From assembly GCA_963457665.1 (NCBI GenBank), contig OY735207.1:49444196-49508195 (forward strand): a stretch of DNA of 64,000 nt. Direction: 5' to 3'. Source of the DNA: Thysanoteuthis rhombus (lineage: Eukaryota > Mollusca > Cephalopoda > Oegopsida > Thysanoteuthidae). Of this stretch, positions 10,410 through 22,139 are shown piece by piece (position 1 is the first letter of the stretch; every line of letters begins with the position of its first letter). Position numbers and translations under genes: made by a program. Below the pieces are notes generated by a model that was not told the DNA's origin, made no database searches, and worked only from the letters and a program-made list of their open reading frames with translations.

Positions 10410-10830
10410 CATCATCATCTTATTGCGTCCGTCGTTAGACCTTCCCCAATATTCGTCAGACCGATCTATCATGGCCATTGCGGAGCCAATACTTTCTGAA
10501 TTTGTCTAGTTTGTTATGCCATCCCATTTTGCCGGTCACAGTTTCACATATGATCTCTGAGGATCCACTTTATGAGTCAGCGGTTTTCTGACATTCTTGT
10601 CATGTTGCCATTTGAGCTTCCTAATTGATTATATGATATCACTGACTCTTTTTTTTTTTATCTAACATACTGTGCTGCCTTGTGATCTCTCCATGTGATG
10701 TTGAGTATGATTCTCTCCTGTACACGTTGCGTGGTTGTAAATTTGAAGGCTAATGTTTTGGTTGGATTCGATGTTTCACCTCCATAGGAGACTATCGGGA
10801 GGATGATGCTATACTGAAATAGATTGATTC
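10410..10830 (-). pseudogene. RTE-like non-LTR retrotransposon 3' end, copy 1
   Basis: The minus strand reads, through stops and shifts, the C-terminal pol segment shared by nine sites in the window: a QERIILNITWRDHK-like block, a 'yvRkktgvsDII-SI-KLKWQ' block, then a Trp/Arg-rich tail. It ends in a remnant of the ATG/GAT-type 3' repeat (near 10410-10420). Such pol proteins carry an AP-endonuclease and a reverse transcriptase; only the last roughly 120 codons remain. The poly-T at about 10650 interrupts it. Confidence 0.75.
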
Positions 10831-10959
10831 AAAATGGACTTTTTCAACTTTGCCATAACACTATTCTATAACAATGGCTTGCAAGATTAATACTCTTATA
10901 TCGCTTTATAATAGGTAATTAATGTATAAAAATATTTATAAAAAGAGAATGAATTTACA

Positions 10960-11200
10960 TACACTAGGGCAATTTCTGTTCCAAAGATGCCTTCTTGGAA
11001 GTGGTCAGACTTCATGTTCGTGTAAAGCAGTCTGTCATAATTGTCATATGAAATGATTTTCCGTCCATCGTCCGAAGCTACAGCTTCGAAGTATTTTGTT
11101 TAATAGTTCCAGTGTTGACAATTTAGATATTATCGATCTAAATTTAGATAACTCAAAAAGCGGAAGCAGAGGGAGATAATTCATAGAAACTGTACAAGAA
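10960..11200 (-). repeat. dispersed repeat family G, copy 1
   Basis: On the minus strand it shares TATCTAAATT, a 'caac-ctg' block, AAACAAAATACTTCGAAGC, a 'TTCGNACGATGGACGGAAAAT' block and CATATGACAATTATG with 25190-25345 and 26210-26400. All three copies keep block order and spacing. Confidence 0.7.
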
Positions 11201-11386
11201 AGATCTATGATACTTAAAAATGTATTTATTTTCATTAGATTTATCGAGAACCGTTGATCCCAAACTTCAAACTCGACACTGCTCAGTCTTGTGTGCCGAC
11301 TGATAAATGCTAATTTCGTACAGTGTATAGCTGTTGAGTAATTGCGGTACATAGAGAGAGACAGATTTCTCCAATTGTAGTCAGAG

Positions 11387-11454
<68 letters not shown>

Positions 11455-11484
11455 ATGTAGACTTTTTGGTGTGTGTGTGTGTGT
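11387..11484. repeat. (GATA)n(GA)n and (GT)n compound microsatellite
   Basis: GATA units 11387-11406, GA units to about 11452, short GT run 11470-11484. The SLSLSL minus frames here are translated microsatellite. Confidence 0.97.
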
Positions 11485-11524
11485 CAGTGATGTTTGTGAG
11501 TGTAGTGCAATGTGGTGTAACAAT

Positions 11525-11845
11525 TGTTAGCTTGGAAAGCAGAATCGGTGAACAAAGTTCGAATCTCACACGAATGCCCCCTGGAAAGGCATGGATCTTC
11601 TTCCTACTGTCCTATGTCCTCTCACCAGACATCTTTTTGCAAACCGTGATGGTGGATAGGGAAAGTCGTGGCTAAGCTAGCAACGACATATCATTTCAAA
11701 GAGTGTGATCGGCTGTGCGCATGTCTCAATCCAACTTTGAACTTCATCGTGCAGACTGAAGGCTCATTTCGCGTACATGGCTCAGCCGTCTAATGATCGC
11801 ATAATCGTTGAAATCCCCCCTCCAAATTTTCGTCTGCGATGCCAA

Positions 11846-11847
<2 letters not shown>
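11525..11847 (+). repeat. SINE-like element E (tRNA-like head, (AT)n tail)
   Basis: Begins with TTAGCTTGGAAAGC (A-box-like) and AGTTCGAATCTC (B-box-like) spaced as in a tRNA. A long body follows, including TGATGGTGGATAGGGAAAG and a second TGGCTCAGCCG word, and it ends exactly where (AT)n begins at 11848. Only one copy in this window, so assignment rests on boxes and tail. Confidence 0.5.

Positions 11848-11913
<66 letters not shown>
11848..11913. repeat. (AT)n microsatellite
   Basis: About 33 AT units, apparently the tail of the element ending at 11847. Confidence 0.97.
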
Positions 11914-11918
<5 letters not shown>

Positions 11919-12164
11919 CATCTTAGAAAAAAAAAATTTTTAAAATAGAAACAGCCTGGTTGAATTTTAGTATTTTCATATTTATTTTAAAGAAAGTGCT
12001 CAATGTATAGAATGAGTCCTTGAACAAAGCAACATCATGATTATAAAGATCGGAGAGATAAACTCTCTACGCGTTATATCAATAATACTACTTATTTATG
12101 AAAATATTTTCTTCCAAGGATAAGACTCTATCCTTCTGGGTGGAAGGTGCAAATATATATATTT

Positions 12165-12289
12165 GAAACTCAGCAGCCTCCATTTTCTTTAATCGTTTAT
12201 TCCATCTGCATTGTCTAGACCTAATGTGTAATAAAGGGAGATAATTTCAAATTAAGAGTTGCAGTATAATCTAACGCAATTTATAATCA

Positions 12290-12324
<35 letters not shown>
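12165..12324 (+). repeat. SINE family B, headless fragment with (AT)n tail
   Basis: Matches 29385-29515 block by block: CAGCAGC, TGCATT, TTTAATCGTTTATT, GTAATAAAGG, 'ttt-aatt-agagttgcagtataat' and GCAATTTATAATCAT, followed by (AT)n. Confidence 0.65.
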
Positions 12325-12326
<2 letters not shown>

Positions 12327-12344
12327 ATTTCTTAATAACATAAG

Positions 12345-12545
12345 TGTCGCGTTGGAAGAAACAAATAGAACAGATATAGACCAAGAGTGAACGATATGAG
12401 AATTTTGAGTTACAACAGTTTTGCTTCAGCGGCGGTTATTTAGTTCGATAGTAAGAGCAACGCTACGTTGACGCGGCTACCCTATCAGTCGCAGGTTCGA
12501 TTCCATTTCAAGTAATAGTTTCAATATAATATTACACAATTTATA

Positions 12546-12588
<43 letters not shown>
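12345..12588 (+). repeat. SINE family B, copy 2 with (AT)n tail
   Basis: Starts GTTGGAAGAAACAAATAGA, followed by a tRNA-like head (GTTATTTAGTTCGATAGTAAG; B box GCAGGTTCGATTCC). It then jumps to the TTTATAATCATATAT end and (AT)n at 12549-12588. Compared with 29215-29515 the middle is deleted. Confidence 0.75.
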
Positions 12589-12593
<5 letters not shown>

Positions 12594-12785
12594 GATAATT
12601 ACAAGGATATGTACCCGGAGAATGTACATTTCGTGCCTCTCACACTCGTCAGCAATCGGCCGTATGATGTTTCCTGTAGAATCTCTCTTCCTCTCTCACA
12701 GAAAATATCCAACAGTCGGTTCCTGACAAGTGCGAGAGGCACAAAATGTTTACATTCAGTGAGTACATGACCTTGTAATTATCAT
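12594..12785. mobile_element. foldback MITE candidate, about 190 bp
   Basis: Left arm 12594-12659 and right arm 12716-12784 are reverse complements over about 66 bases with scattered mismatches. Landmarks are GATAATTACAAGG at the outer ends and CGTGCCTCTC/GAGAGGCAC in the arms, with a loop of about 56 bases. No coding capacity. Long arms with a short unique loop fit a miniature foldback element or a head-to-head duplication. It abuts the (AT)n tail of the preceding SINE. Confidence 0.75.
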
Positions 12786-12885
12786 CTATTTATGTATTAA
12801 TAGCTATACTTGCTGTGTTAAATATTGAGCATCGTGATTAAAGATCTACAACGAATAAAATACATCTCTGTTTGTTACAAATTGA

Positions 12886-12887
<2 letters not shown>

Positions 12888-12939
<52 letters not shown>

Positions 12940-12940
12940 G
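12888..12940. repeat. (AT)n microsatellite
   Basis: Uninterrupted AT units; a short second AT run at 12954-12965. Confidence 0.97.
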
Positions 12941-12969
12941 TGTATGTATTCTTATATATATATATTGTA

Positions 12970-15720
12970 ATTAATTTGATTTTCCTCTATCATATTTCTA
13001 CTGGAATGTCCACCTAACACTCACAGTTGACATGTGGGTGTTAAACGATTAGTTTATAATTATGTTAACCGACTCGTAGACTTTACCGTCTCCGTCAAAA
13101 CACGTAATCTACTGTAAATGTGATAAGGTTCGCTAAAAAATGCAACCTCCATTTGCACTGCCCTTCTACATTCCACCATTCTGTTCCTCGTACAGTTGGA
13201 AGATTGTTTGTTTTTTGTTTTTTTCTCGTGGTTGTTCTTTAAATGAAAGTGAAATCTAATTTCTTTCCCCAAGAGAAACAAATGTCTCATTCTTATTCAA
13301 AAGAAGTTGATTGCAAGTGTCGCCATTATAGTACGAATTTACCCACCCAGCCTCACCAACAATTTCAAGATATTCAGATTTGTTTATATCATCAGTAGCA
13401 GTCATTTTAAGTCTACCGTTGGACAAAGGTGTTTTTCATCTCTTTCTATTACGTTTTTTCTTTATGAAAAAAAGACCTATCAATTTCATTAACGGACAAG
13501 TTTCAAACTCAATTTCCTTTGGGAAAAAACAAACATTTGCAGCAACTATAGCAGTACATTAATGTCATTTACTGATACCATCTATTCAGATTGCTTGTCT
13601 TTTTAATTTGCTTTACGTATTTTTGAATTGCATTCTGTATTTTTTCAAATTGTGGGCTGCATTCGAAAATTTTCCTGCCGTATTCTCATATTGGCATGAC
13701 GTACAAAATGCAAAAATTTCAATATTAACACAAGATTAAGAGTTGCCGCAGGATCCAATCTTCAAAATTTCTTTAAAGTTTTTTAGATCATGTTTTAAAT
13801 TGTTTTGGAAGAAATGTATAAGACTTTTAATTCGTATCCATTGATCAGATTCGACTAAATCCAATTATATTGAAGCAATTATTCAGTAGATATTCAGATC
13901 TGATTAACATATGTTGCATAATGATTAGTGAACAAAAATATTGACTGAATCTTCCCTGTGTTTTCTCCACGATCCACTGAGTAAATAAAGAATAAATAAT
14001 AAATAAATAAATGAGTATGTTTGGAACTTATTAGATAACAGCTGATAGAGTAACACTGACAAACCTTCGCGTTCTTTCTCGTAAAAATCACTAAATAAAA
14101 AAATTATACTTCGGCAGCTTTATGCTCCAACACCATCATTAAAAACACACACACAAATATTAAGTACTGTATATTGGTTACTTTTTCTTCATTTGTATAT
14201 CCATCTATTAATAAAAGTATATTATTTTCCTCAGAAACAACCAAAGTATAATTCTGCATTTGACACACGGGGTTGAGTGAGATGTTTGGTTGAAAGTGAC
14301 AGCAATCAAAATCAAGTTACGAAAATTAATCGCAAAGAATTCAAGTTTTTTACGAGGCTGGTTTTCCCTCAGGATTAATAATGCAGAAGCAGAAGACATC
14401 TTTTTACTTTGAAAATTGAATGATAAATGAAAAAAATAGAAAAATAAACGATTTTTTTTCAAGATATTCAATTAGACAAATAAAAATTAATGAAATATTC
14501 CCCAAATTAATTTCAAGAAAGGCAAAAAAAACTACGTGGGTCTTAATTCATCGTGAAAAATATTCGATATATTGATATGCGTCTTGTGCAGTTAACCATC
14601 ATTTTTTTATACTGTTTTTCAAAAAGAATTGTCGCATCGTAATGATCTCTTTAAGGACTGCTGTAACAAGAATTATACTTTCCCTTAAGACTTCAGCTGA
14701 TCCCGATGTAACTCTAAGACAGGCAGAGAAATTGGACAAAATCTTGGTGGTCTATCGAAGGAGGTTTTGTCTGATATGTAATTCTATGATGGAAGTTATC
14801 AACTGTATAATTCAATTAATGATGACCTGACCCCAAAGTCCTGTAGGTGGGAGCCAAAATGAAGTCCAGTAAATAATCTTGAAATTCTGCGTTCTGTATA
14901 CTCTGTAATGACTTGTACAGCCAGCTTTCTCCTCTGAGGTTGGAATCTGAGCCTGGAACATCTCTTCGCTGTAAAGAACAAACTGTTTCTAGTGATGTGG
15001 AACACTAATTTATATATAATATTACATTATGCTCAAATATTTTTAATGAACTATTGTAATTACACGTTCAAACAAAATCTGAAGTCGAAGTCAGTGCCAC
15101 TCTACCAGCTGTAACCAAAGTCCCAAACAACATCATCTATTTATATGTTATTTACTCAGTGGCTCAATGATGTGGGCACAGGGCACAAGTCAAAAATCGT
15201 TGAGAAAACGTAGGAAAGATTCATTCAAGATTTTTTTCACTGATTAGTGTGTAACATTTGTTATTATCAAGACAACAAAGTCAACAAACAGTGACTTTTC
15301 AAAGTTTCCGTTCCAAGAGAATGTTTTAAATCTCATTTTTCAACAGATTTAGATTTTTCTATTTTGTCATTAATTCTTATTTTTGTATTATCATAATTTA
15401 ACTTGTTTTCGAAGGTTACTTCAAGCTTCATGAAAACTATTCGGAAAATTTTAAGGCCGCAAAAACGCATCGAATATAAATTTATCTGAACTACTAAAAT
15501 ATAACAATGATTTTATTCATTCTGGTTTTTAGTTAAAATCCTATTTTTTTAGCAATAAGGAATCTTTTCGGTTTTGTGAACTGCAATTCTTTTCCAATAT
15601 TAGCATATCAATCTTAGACGAATTCTTGGACCTGCCTTCAAAATTCAACCACTTCTCCCTTACCTTGTGGCTTCAAACAAAATTTCATGGAAATTCATTG
15701 AGAAATTTCGGAGATATCGT
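12970..15720. other. AT-rich intergenic, nothing recognised
   Basis: Short frames of 60-90 codons on both strands show no domain. Composition is AT-rich with poly-A/T runs. No repeat with a second copy in the window was recognised here. Confidence 0.45.
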
Positions 15721-16295
15721 TTAATACAGTGATTCCCAAACGGGATTTCCCGGAATCCTAGAGTTTTGCGAGAGATCACATGGGGTTCCACGAGAATTAG
15801 AAATAAATAGACTAATTATATGCAGATACATTTTCAGCCATCTTTGTGTTTAAGTTTATATTCGTTATTTTATTATACACACACAAACTTATCCATGGAG
15901 TTTGTTTTAAAACAAGAACAATATAAATTACGAATCAATATAATTTGATGTAAATTTTGAAATAAAACGATAGAAAAAATATGCCAAAACGAGCAAGAGA
16001 CTCTTATAAAAAATTACGAAATGAAAAAAATAAAACAAAAACATTGGGTTCTCCTTTTCTTTTCTTTTTTTTTCTTTTTTTTTTTTGGATGATCAGTTAT
16101 TCGACGAGTGCAACAGAAGCGTGAAATTTACCAAAGACGATTAGAATCTGGATGAAAGAAATAAAAAAAAAACATTATTTCATTATTCATGAAGTATTGT
16201 AACCCGTTGTAATTTTTACAACTTTGTATCTTCTTTTTAATTTTCTTTTCTATAAGAAAAAAAAGCTTCTAAGAAAATTAGGATGAAGGTTATGG

Positions 16296-16696
16296 AGTTG
16301 AAACATGGAACCTAACCAAGAGACAGACCAACAAACTGAGAAGAGAAGCATGCAGCGTGCGCATGAGAGAATCATGCTCAACCTTACAAGGAGATATCAC
16401 AAGACAGTACAGTATATAAGGAAGAAAACAGGAGTTCGAGACATCATAGAAACTATTTTTTTAAAAACTCGAGTGGCAATGGGCAGGCCATGTCGCAAGA
16501 ATGAAAGACAACTGATGGACATCACAACTCACAACATGGATCCCCAGAGATTACATGAGAAACCGAGTCCGACAAAAGACAAGGTGGGAGGATGAACTAG
16601 ATGAAATTCGGGAAATGCTGGCTCCGCGATGCCCATGACAGAGAATTGTGGCGAATCCTGGGGAAGGTCTGTGTCCAAGGACGGACGTTTAAAGAC

Positions 16697-16781
<85 letters not shown>
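16296..16781 (+). pseudogene. RTE-like non-LTR 3' end, copy 2, inside the hAT element
   Basis: Reads AHERIMLNLTRRYHK and YIRKKTGVRDII, then DGRLKTDDDD running into (GAT)n at 16698-16781. Truncated at the 5' side, as is usual for target-primed retrotransposition. The His- and Ser-rich minus frames at 16529-16894 are translated (GAT)n. Confidence 0.85.
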
Positions 16782-16782
<1 letters not shown>

Positions 16783-17529
16783 CAACATTAGTGGGTTGAA
16801 AGTTCTGAAAAAGAACCATTTTTGCCTCTTTGTTTGCGTGAATGTGCGTGTGTATCGTTTCTAATCTAAAAAAAAATATATGCGCATTGCACAAAAATGT
16901 TATGAATTACATTTTTTTTTACTAAGGCTGTAAGAAAATAGAAGTATTATGAGGTCTATGAAAAAATAGTTATTTTTGCTTAAGAAGCAAAACATGCCAC
17001 TCCCTGAAGAAATTCGTGTATCTAGTTTTTTGTGTGTGAGTGCTCCTAAAACGAAGGGATGTCTGAACTCTATTCAATGTTTTGAGAGCACCATTCTGTT
17101 TATAGGAAGATATGAAAATAAATAATTTAAATATATGTTTCTCTTTTCAAACATTCGATAGAATATCTTAAAGTTTAGGGGTTTGATCTCATATTTTTAC
17201 ATTTCTGATATAACAAAACTCAAAAAATGACATTTCATTTTTGTAAATTTTGCTCTCTATAAAAAATAGTGTTACAAACTATTAATTTGTCTCTTTTCTC
17301 GTATTTCTTTCTCCATAACAAGACTTGCCCGTTACCCGCATTTTACTCATAATAAGTTACTTGAAGGGACTTTCCCTTTGATCTTACAAATCTTTTAATG
17401 GACTGTTTATATGTTTATCTAAACTAGTCTTCAAATGAACATAATGTTCAGATATATACAAAAGAATTTCACCCCACCCACTCACACACACATAATCGTA
17501 TGAAAATGAAGTCAGTGTCAGAAAAAAGG

Positions 17530-18960
17530 CTCAAGAAACAAGTTATTTGGTTTCCAATGTCATTGCAGAGAAAATAAAAAGTTATGCAGTTGTTGGATAC
17601 GTAATATTGCCAGCGTGTAAAATTATAGTGGGTAAAATGTTTGGATAATATGCAGAGCGAGGGAATTAAAATGTTCCACTTTCAAAAAATACAATAAGTC
17701 TACATAACGATGCCATGTCACATGATGCTGAAGAGATCTTGTGTTTCAAACTGAAAAATAAAAGTTCTTTCTATTCAGGTTGATCAGTCAACAGATCTTA
17801 CCAATAAATGTCAAATTGCAGCTTTTGTAAGAATTGTCGATGAGGATGAAATTCAAGAAAATTTTGTCTGTTGCAAAGAATCGCCTGAGACAAGAAAACG
17901 AATAGATATATTTAATATATTTCCTCATACCAGGAAACAAGAGATCTCTCCTTGAAGAATTGTGTTTGCACCTGTACAGATAATTGCCTTATTAATGGTT
18001 GGTTCCTCATGAAGTTTTGTTTCTCTTGTAAAACAAGAAAATGTTGATTTTGCTTCAACACATTGCTTTCTTCAAAGGGAGGTGTTGGTTTAAACATTTC
18101 TAGGAGATGAATTGAAAAACGTTTTCGATGTTGCTACAAAAATGGTCAACTTCATCAAATAAAGACCAGTTCATTCCAGAATGTTTAAAAAGCTGTGTGG
18201 AAACCTGAACAAAGAGCTCTGAATTCACTTGCCACATACATAGATATGGTGGCTGAGTAGAGAAAGAGTTTGAAATAGAGAGTTTGAATTGAAAGGTGAA
18301 TTTCAGGGATACTTTCATGGAAACAAGAAGCCAGAGCTGGTCAAGTGCTTTAGCTATCATTTTTCGTCACATAAATCAGTCGAACAAGTCATTGCAAGGC
18401 CCCTGTGAAAAAGTGTTGACTTCACGTGACAAGATTGTTGGATTTAAAAGAAGACTGAATCACTGAATAAATCCTGCTATAAAATGAAACTTTGAAATGT
18501 TCCCACTACTGCTGGGACTTGGGAGTGAAGGAGGATATTGGCAAATCCCAAGTTTTATTGAAACCTAGCTAGAGGGACTGTGTGTGACAATCGAACATTA
18601 TTTCCCCTCCCTTTCAACAAAAATATATGATCGGGTGGGAAATCAAGATTTTGAATCTTCTGCTCATCCTAAAAACTTAATTTCAAGAAAAGAGGAAGAA
18701 CCTAAGGTGATACAGTTTGATCGTACACTTAAGATGAGATTTATTGACCCATCCCAGGACAAGTTCCAGATTCCTCTGAAAGAAGAGTATCCTGTCATTC
18801 ATAGGGGAGCAATGAATATATTGCTGCAGTTTTCAACTTCTCAAATGTGCGAGCATGCTTTTTTTTCCTTACTTAACAAGTATCAGAGGCAAAGAAAGAA
18901 ATGGTCTCCCGTTAGTCAAAGATGAAATATGTGTGTGTTTATCTGGAGTTCAGCCCCAAA
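17530..18960 (+). pseudogene. hAT transposase relic
   Basis: Segments in the right order across shifted frames: a Val-Ile-Ala block with ILPACKIIVGKMFG at about 17600-17650; SIQVDQSTDLTNKCQIAAFV at about 17773-17835 (the Asp region); a Cys-containing CVCTCTD block at about 17960; a long degenerate middle; and an open C-terminal 113-codon frame 18584-18925 with KEEYPVIHRGAMNILLQFST and CEHAFFSLLNKY. That last block is the hAT dimerisation region of ZBED5/SCAND3-like proteins. Several stops and shifts separate the segments, so it is not functional. Residues in these motifs otherwise fit the family. Confidence 0.82.
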
Positions 18961-19439
18961 GTGCATATATCTAATAAAGAAAAGGCAAATATTATCTAAA
19001 TTAGCTATAAAAATAACATTGCCTTACCCCATATGACATATAGCCTTGATTTATCTTATGCCTTTTCAACATTATGAATACAAGATTGAATTTTTGTAGT
19101 AATTATGTTTTCGTTAATAGACGATATTGGTTATTTGTTTTCTTTTTGAGAATTTAGATATATTTGTTTGTTTTTTCTTTTGGGAATAAAAACCTCCTTA
19201 TGAGGTTTTTCTAATTAGGCAATTATTTTTGCATTATCAATGAAATTGAGAGGATCTTGGATTATTTTACTTAAGCCAGTTATCAAAAAATATATTGTGT
19301 TTACCACAAGAAATTTAATTTTATGAAAGTGAAAGAAAAGGGTGAATAAAGATATATGATAACTCTTACGTAGGCTTACTTGGGACATGGAATTAATTTA
19401 AGGGTTCTCAGATGATGAAAGGGTATGGAAACGTGAGGG

Positions 19440-19858
19440 TAGATAGACAGGAGCGAATATCAGAAAAAGTGAAAAAAAAAATCTCCATCTGTTTTTTTTG
19501 TTTTTGTTTTTTCATTAATTTTTGTATTCGGTCCTGTCTGTCTACATAATATTTCTCTGAATTTCAATGAAATTTTTTGGCGGGCTGGGTAACTTAATAC
19601 GAAAGAACTGATTACATTTTGGGCGGATCCTTGCATAGTGACTTAATCATACTTGGAAGAAACATACATCTACAGTCGTCCATTTTGCATCTTAAAATAG
19701 GCTTCCTCTAACCATGAAAAAAAACTGGCAACAATTTTTTTCGTAGTCTTGATGTGTTTTTTTTTTTAAATATGATTCAACCTTGTTGCCAAGATTATAC
19801 ACCAAAAAATGGTAACTCAAAAAATGTGCAATGAACCGAAATACTAATACCAAATATC
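19440..19858. other. intergenic, nothing recognised
   Basis: AT-rich with T-runs near 19490 and 19760. No repeat match seen. Confidence 0.4.
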
Positions 19859-19859
19859 G

Positions 19860-19882
19860 CTCAGTGACTGCCTGTCACTGAG
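19860..19882. repeat. perfect 9 bp-stem hairpin
   Basis: CTCAGTGAC, five-base loop, GTCACTGAG. It sits at the left margin of the mirrored array described next. Confidence 0.8.
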
Positions 19883-19894
19883 ACTGTATTTGTG

Positions 19895-20150
19895 TGTTCG
19901 GACATTTCGTCTACAAACGTTTTGTCGGCAACCTTTTTCTTGAAAGCATGTTTTATTGACAGGGTTTTTCACCTGACTTTTCACCGATATAGTTTCCGTC
20001 CACAGACGTTTTGCTGCATGCATTTTTAGTCGGGAACCTTTTTGTCGATTTTTTTTTCCAATTATTAACTAGCGAACAAACGTTGTGTCCAACTGACATA
20101 TATTCGGTGACGTTTTTGTTGAAACGATATTGACTGGATTTCTGCCAAAC
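19895..20150 (+). repeat. short-period array, left arm ('ACGTTTTGTCGGCAA' unit)
   Basis: Imperfect 15-17 base units with a TTTT or TTTTT core followed by GTC, such as ACATTTCGTCTACA, ACGTTTTGTCGGCAA, CGTCCACAGACGTTTTG and AACCTTTTTGTCG. The complementary unit forms 21110-21290. Confidence 0.7.
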
Positions 20151-20154
20151 GGGA

Positions 20155-21105
20155 ATTTAATCACTTGTAATTTTATGTTACTTTTCTATTCTTTATTTCA
20201 CAAAGGAATCTGTATATCTATCATCAGATAATATTCATACTTGATATTTGAAAAAGATTAGATAAATTTAATTATATGTTGATTTAAAGTTATTTATTTT
20301 GTCTTTGGATTTACTTATGAGTCTACGCAGTTGATATTTGAAATATTCTTTTCATATTGCAAAAGGATCAGACTCACATAATGTTGATAAAACTACACTA
20401 AATACCTGCCTTAATGGGTGGTACAAAAAAATGATACCCCCCCCCAAAAAAAAGAATTTATAAAATAGAAAGGTAGATTGATTGAAATCAGACAGCATTT
20501 TCTAAAGACAATTACTGAAAGAAAAGCAGAATTAAATACATCAAATTAAAGTAAATACACATTTTTTCCTAAATTCTATAATTGCATATTGCGATAATCT
20601 AAATATTTTCTTGATTTTAGTTTCAATTTCAAGGAAATAGCATGAAGTGTGCTTGATAATCTTAATTCTATGATAGTCTGACTACTTGGAAGGTATAATT
20701 TTCAAGGGGGCGTACAAAGCCCTTATTACAGACAGATTTCATCAGTTACAGAGCAGTAAACACTACCGAGACCAATTCCTGGATCCACTCCAAAATGTAA
20801 TCATTTTTTTCTTAATTTCATCGTTGCGTATTGTAATAATTTATTTTTTTATGTGAGTTTTAATTGCAAGGAATTAGAATGAAGTTAGTCATAAAAAAAT
20901 CAATTTTATTTACTTAAATCAGGTTTTTAATTACTTCCATTATACTACAATGAACGTATCTCAATAGAAAAATTGAAACCTGTTCTAGAATAACCCCCCA
21001 AAATCAAAATATAAATTTGAGTCGAGGAAAATTAATTCAATGAATGATTAACTGAATTTTGAAAAAAATATTTCTTAAAATTTTGTTGGCTAAAATTCTG
21101 CTCAA
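20155..21105. repeat. interior of candidate foldback element, with about 245 bp direct duplication
   Basis: AT-rich, no coding frame. Two related blocks at 20561-20652 and 20805-20890 share 'ttttttcttaat', 'attgcgtattg-gataat', 'gattttagtttcaattgcaaggaa' and 'tagaatgaagt'. A related block lies at 38615-38710. Confidence 0.5.
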
Positions 21106-21109
21106 CCAA

Positions 21110-21295
21110 ACGTATGTTAATAAGTCGCCCATCGACGAAACATCCCTCAGCTAAAAGCTCTCTCGGCAAAACAACCATTGGAAAAAAAGCATCCTTTCGA
21201 TGGAACGCCCACCTATTGTCTGTCGACGAAACGTCCGTTGACTATGTCCAAATGAAACGTCCGTCGGCAGAAAGTCTGAAATCCGTCTTTTGTGA
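21110..21295 (-). repeat. short-period array, right arm ('CGACGAAACGTCC' unit)
   Basis: Units CGACGAAACATCC, CGGCAAAACAACC, CGACGAAACGTCCGTTG and GAAACGTCCGTCGGC are the reverse complement of the units at 19895-20150. The 66-codon frame 21114-21314 merely translates the array. Confidence 0.7.
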
Positions 21296-21309
21296 TAATT
21301 TACAGCTTA

Positions 21310-21905
21310 AGTAACCATATCTTACCAAGATTATCCATTGTAAAATTGTCTCTGAGTCATGCTGTCCTTACTGACAATGTTTACTCTTGAACCGTGAATG
21401 TAATCTACCTGATAGAACGTATCAGTGCTTAAATAGCATTTAATTCATTTTTCAAAGCTATTTTTAAGTAATTTCTCTAAAGTATTTATACATTCAATTG
21501 GAATCAAGTGTAAAAGTATTTAAGCTTCCTAAGTTTCCAGTCAAAGAAATTTGTAGATCATCAAACCGAAAAGGTCTGCGATAAGATTTTATCAAAGCAA
21601 AATCTATGGGTGGCTAATTTTGCACACAAACCATGAAATTTTTTATTGAAGAAAAATTGCTCCAGTATTTGTATTACACCGGTTGCAAACGGAGATGAAA
21701 CGCAGAGAAGGAACGGAGAGAATATCCCCGTGAAAAGGAAAAAGCGGGTATTCCTTTTAGAAACAAAAGTGTTCCAAGCTGACTGACATATTCATAATTA
21801 CAATTGCCTGTTCATCTCCTACGCAGGAGCACAATGAAGTAAAAAGTGATAGTCAAGACAGTAATTAAAGCCTCTGAGATACGAAATAATTCTGCAGCAC
21901 AAGAA
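21310..21905. other. intergenic, nothing recognised
   Basis: AT-rich, no frame or repeat of note. Confidence 0.45.
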
Positions 21906-21909
21906 TCTA

Positions 21910-22135
21910 AAGGTGTACATGTCTATGCGTTTGCGTATGTGTCATATGAATATGAGTGTATGTGGTATATGTTTACGTGTGTGTATGTTCGTATGTTGTA
22001 TTGTGTGGCTTGTGTTTGCATGTAGAGCATGTGCGCATACGTGTGTTTGCTTATGTACAGGTGTGGACGTGTGTGCATATGTGACATACGTGTGCACGGG
22101 TACGTAAAGTATGTAACATGTATGATGTGTGTATA
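21910..22135. repeat. GT/ATG-rich imperfect simple repeat
   Basis: Runs of GTGT, GTATGT and CGTGTG words without a fixed period. The Cys/Val-rich frame 21913-22107 is compositional. Confidence 0.7.
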
Positions 22136-22139
22136 TATG

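Larger units (their letters stand above)
15727..19437 (+). mobile_element. decayed hAT transposon (ZBED/SCAND3-like type)
   Basis: The left end begins CAGTGATTCCCAAAC, a typical hAT terminal repeat, followed by GGGGTTCCACGAG. A degenerate transposase lies at 17530-18960. A plausible worn right end near 19400-19437 has AAGGGTTCTC and GGTATGGAAAC, resembling the complement of the left end. An RTE tail is inserted at about 16296-16781. The element is about 3.7 kb with the insertion. The right boundary is uncertain and no target duplication could be confirmed. Confidence 0.6.

Noticed and set aside
16529-16894. Poly-Ser and poly-His ORFs
   Set aside because: Translation of the (GAT)n tail of an RTE copy on the opposite strand.
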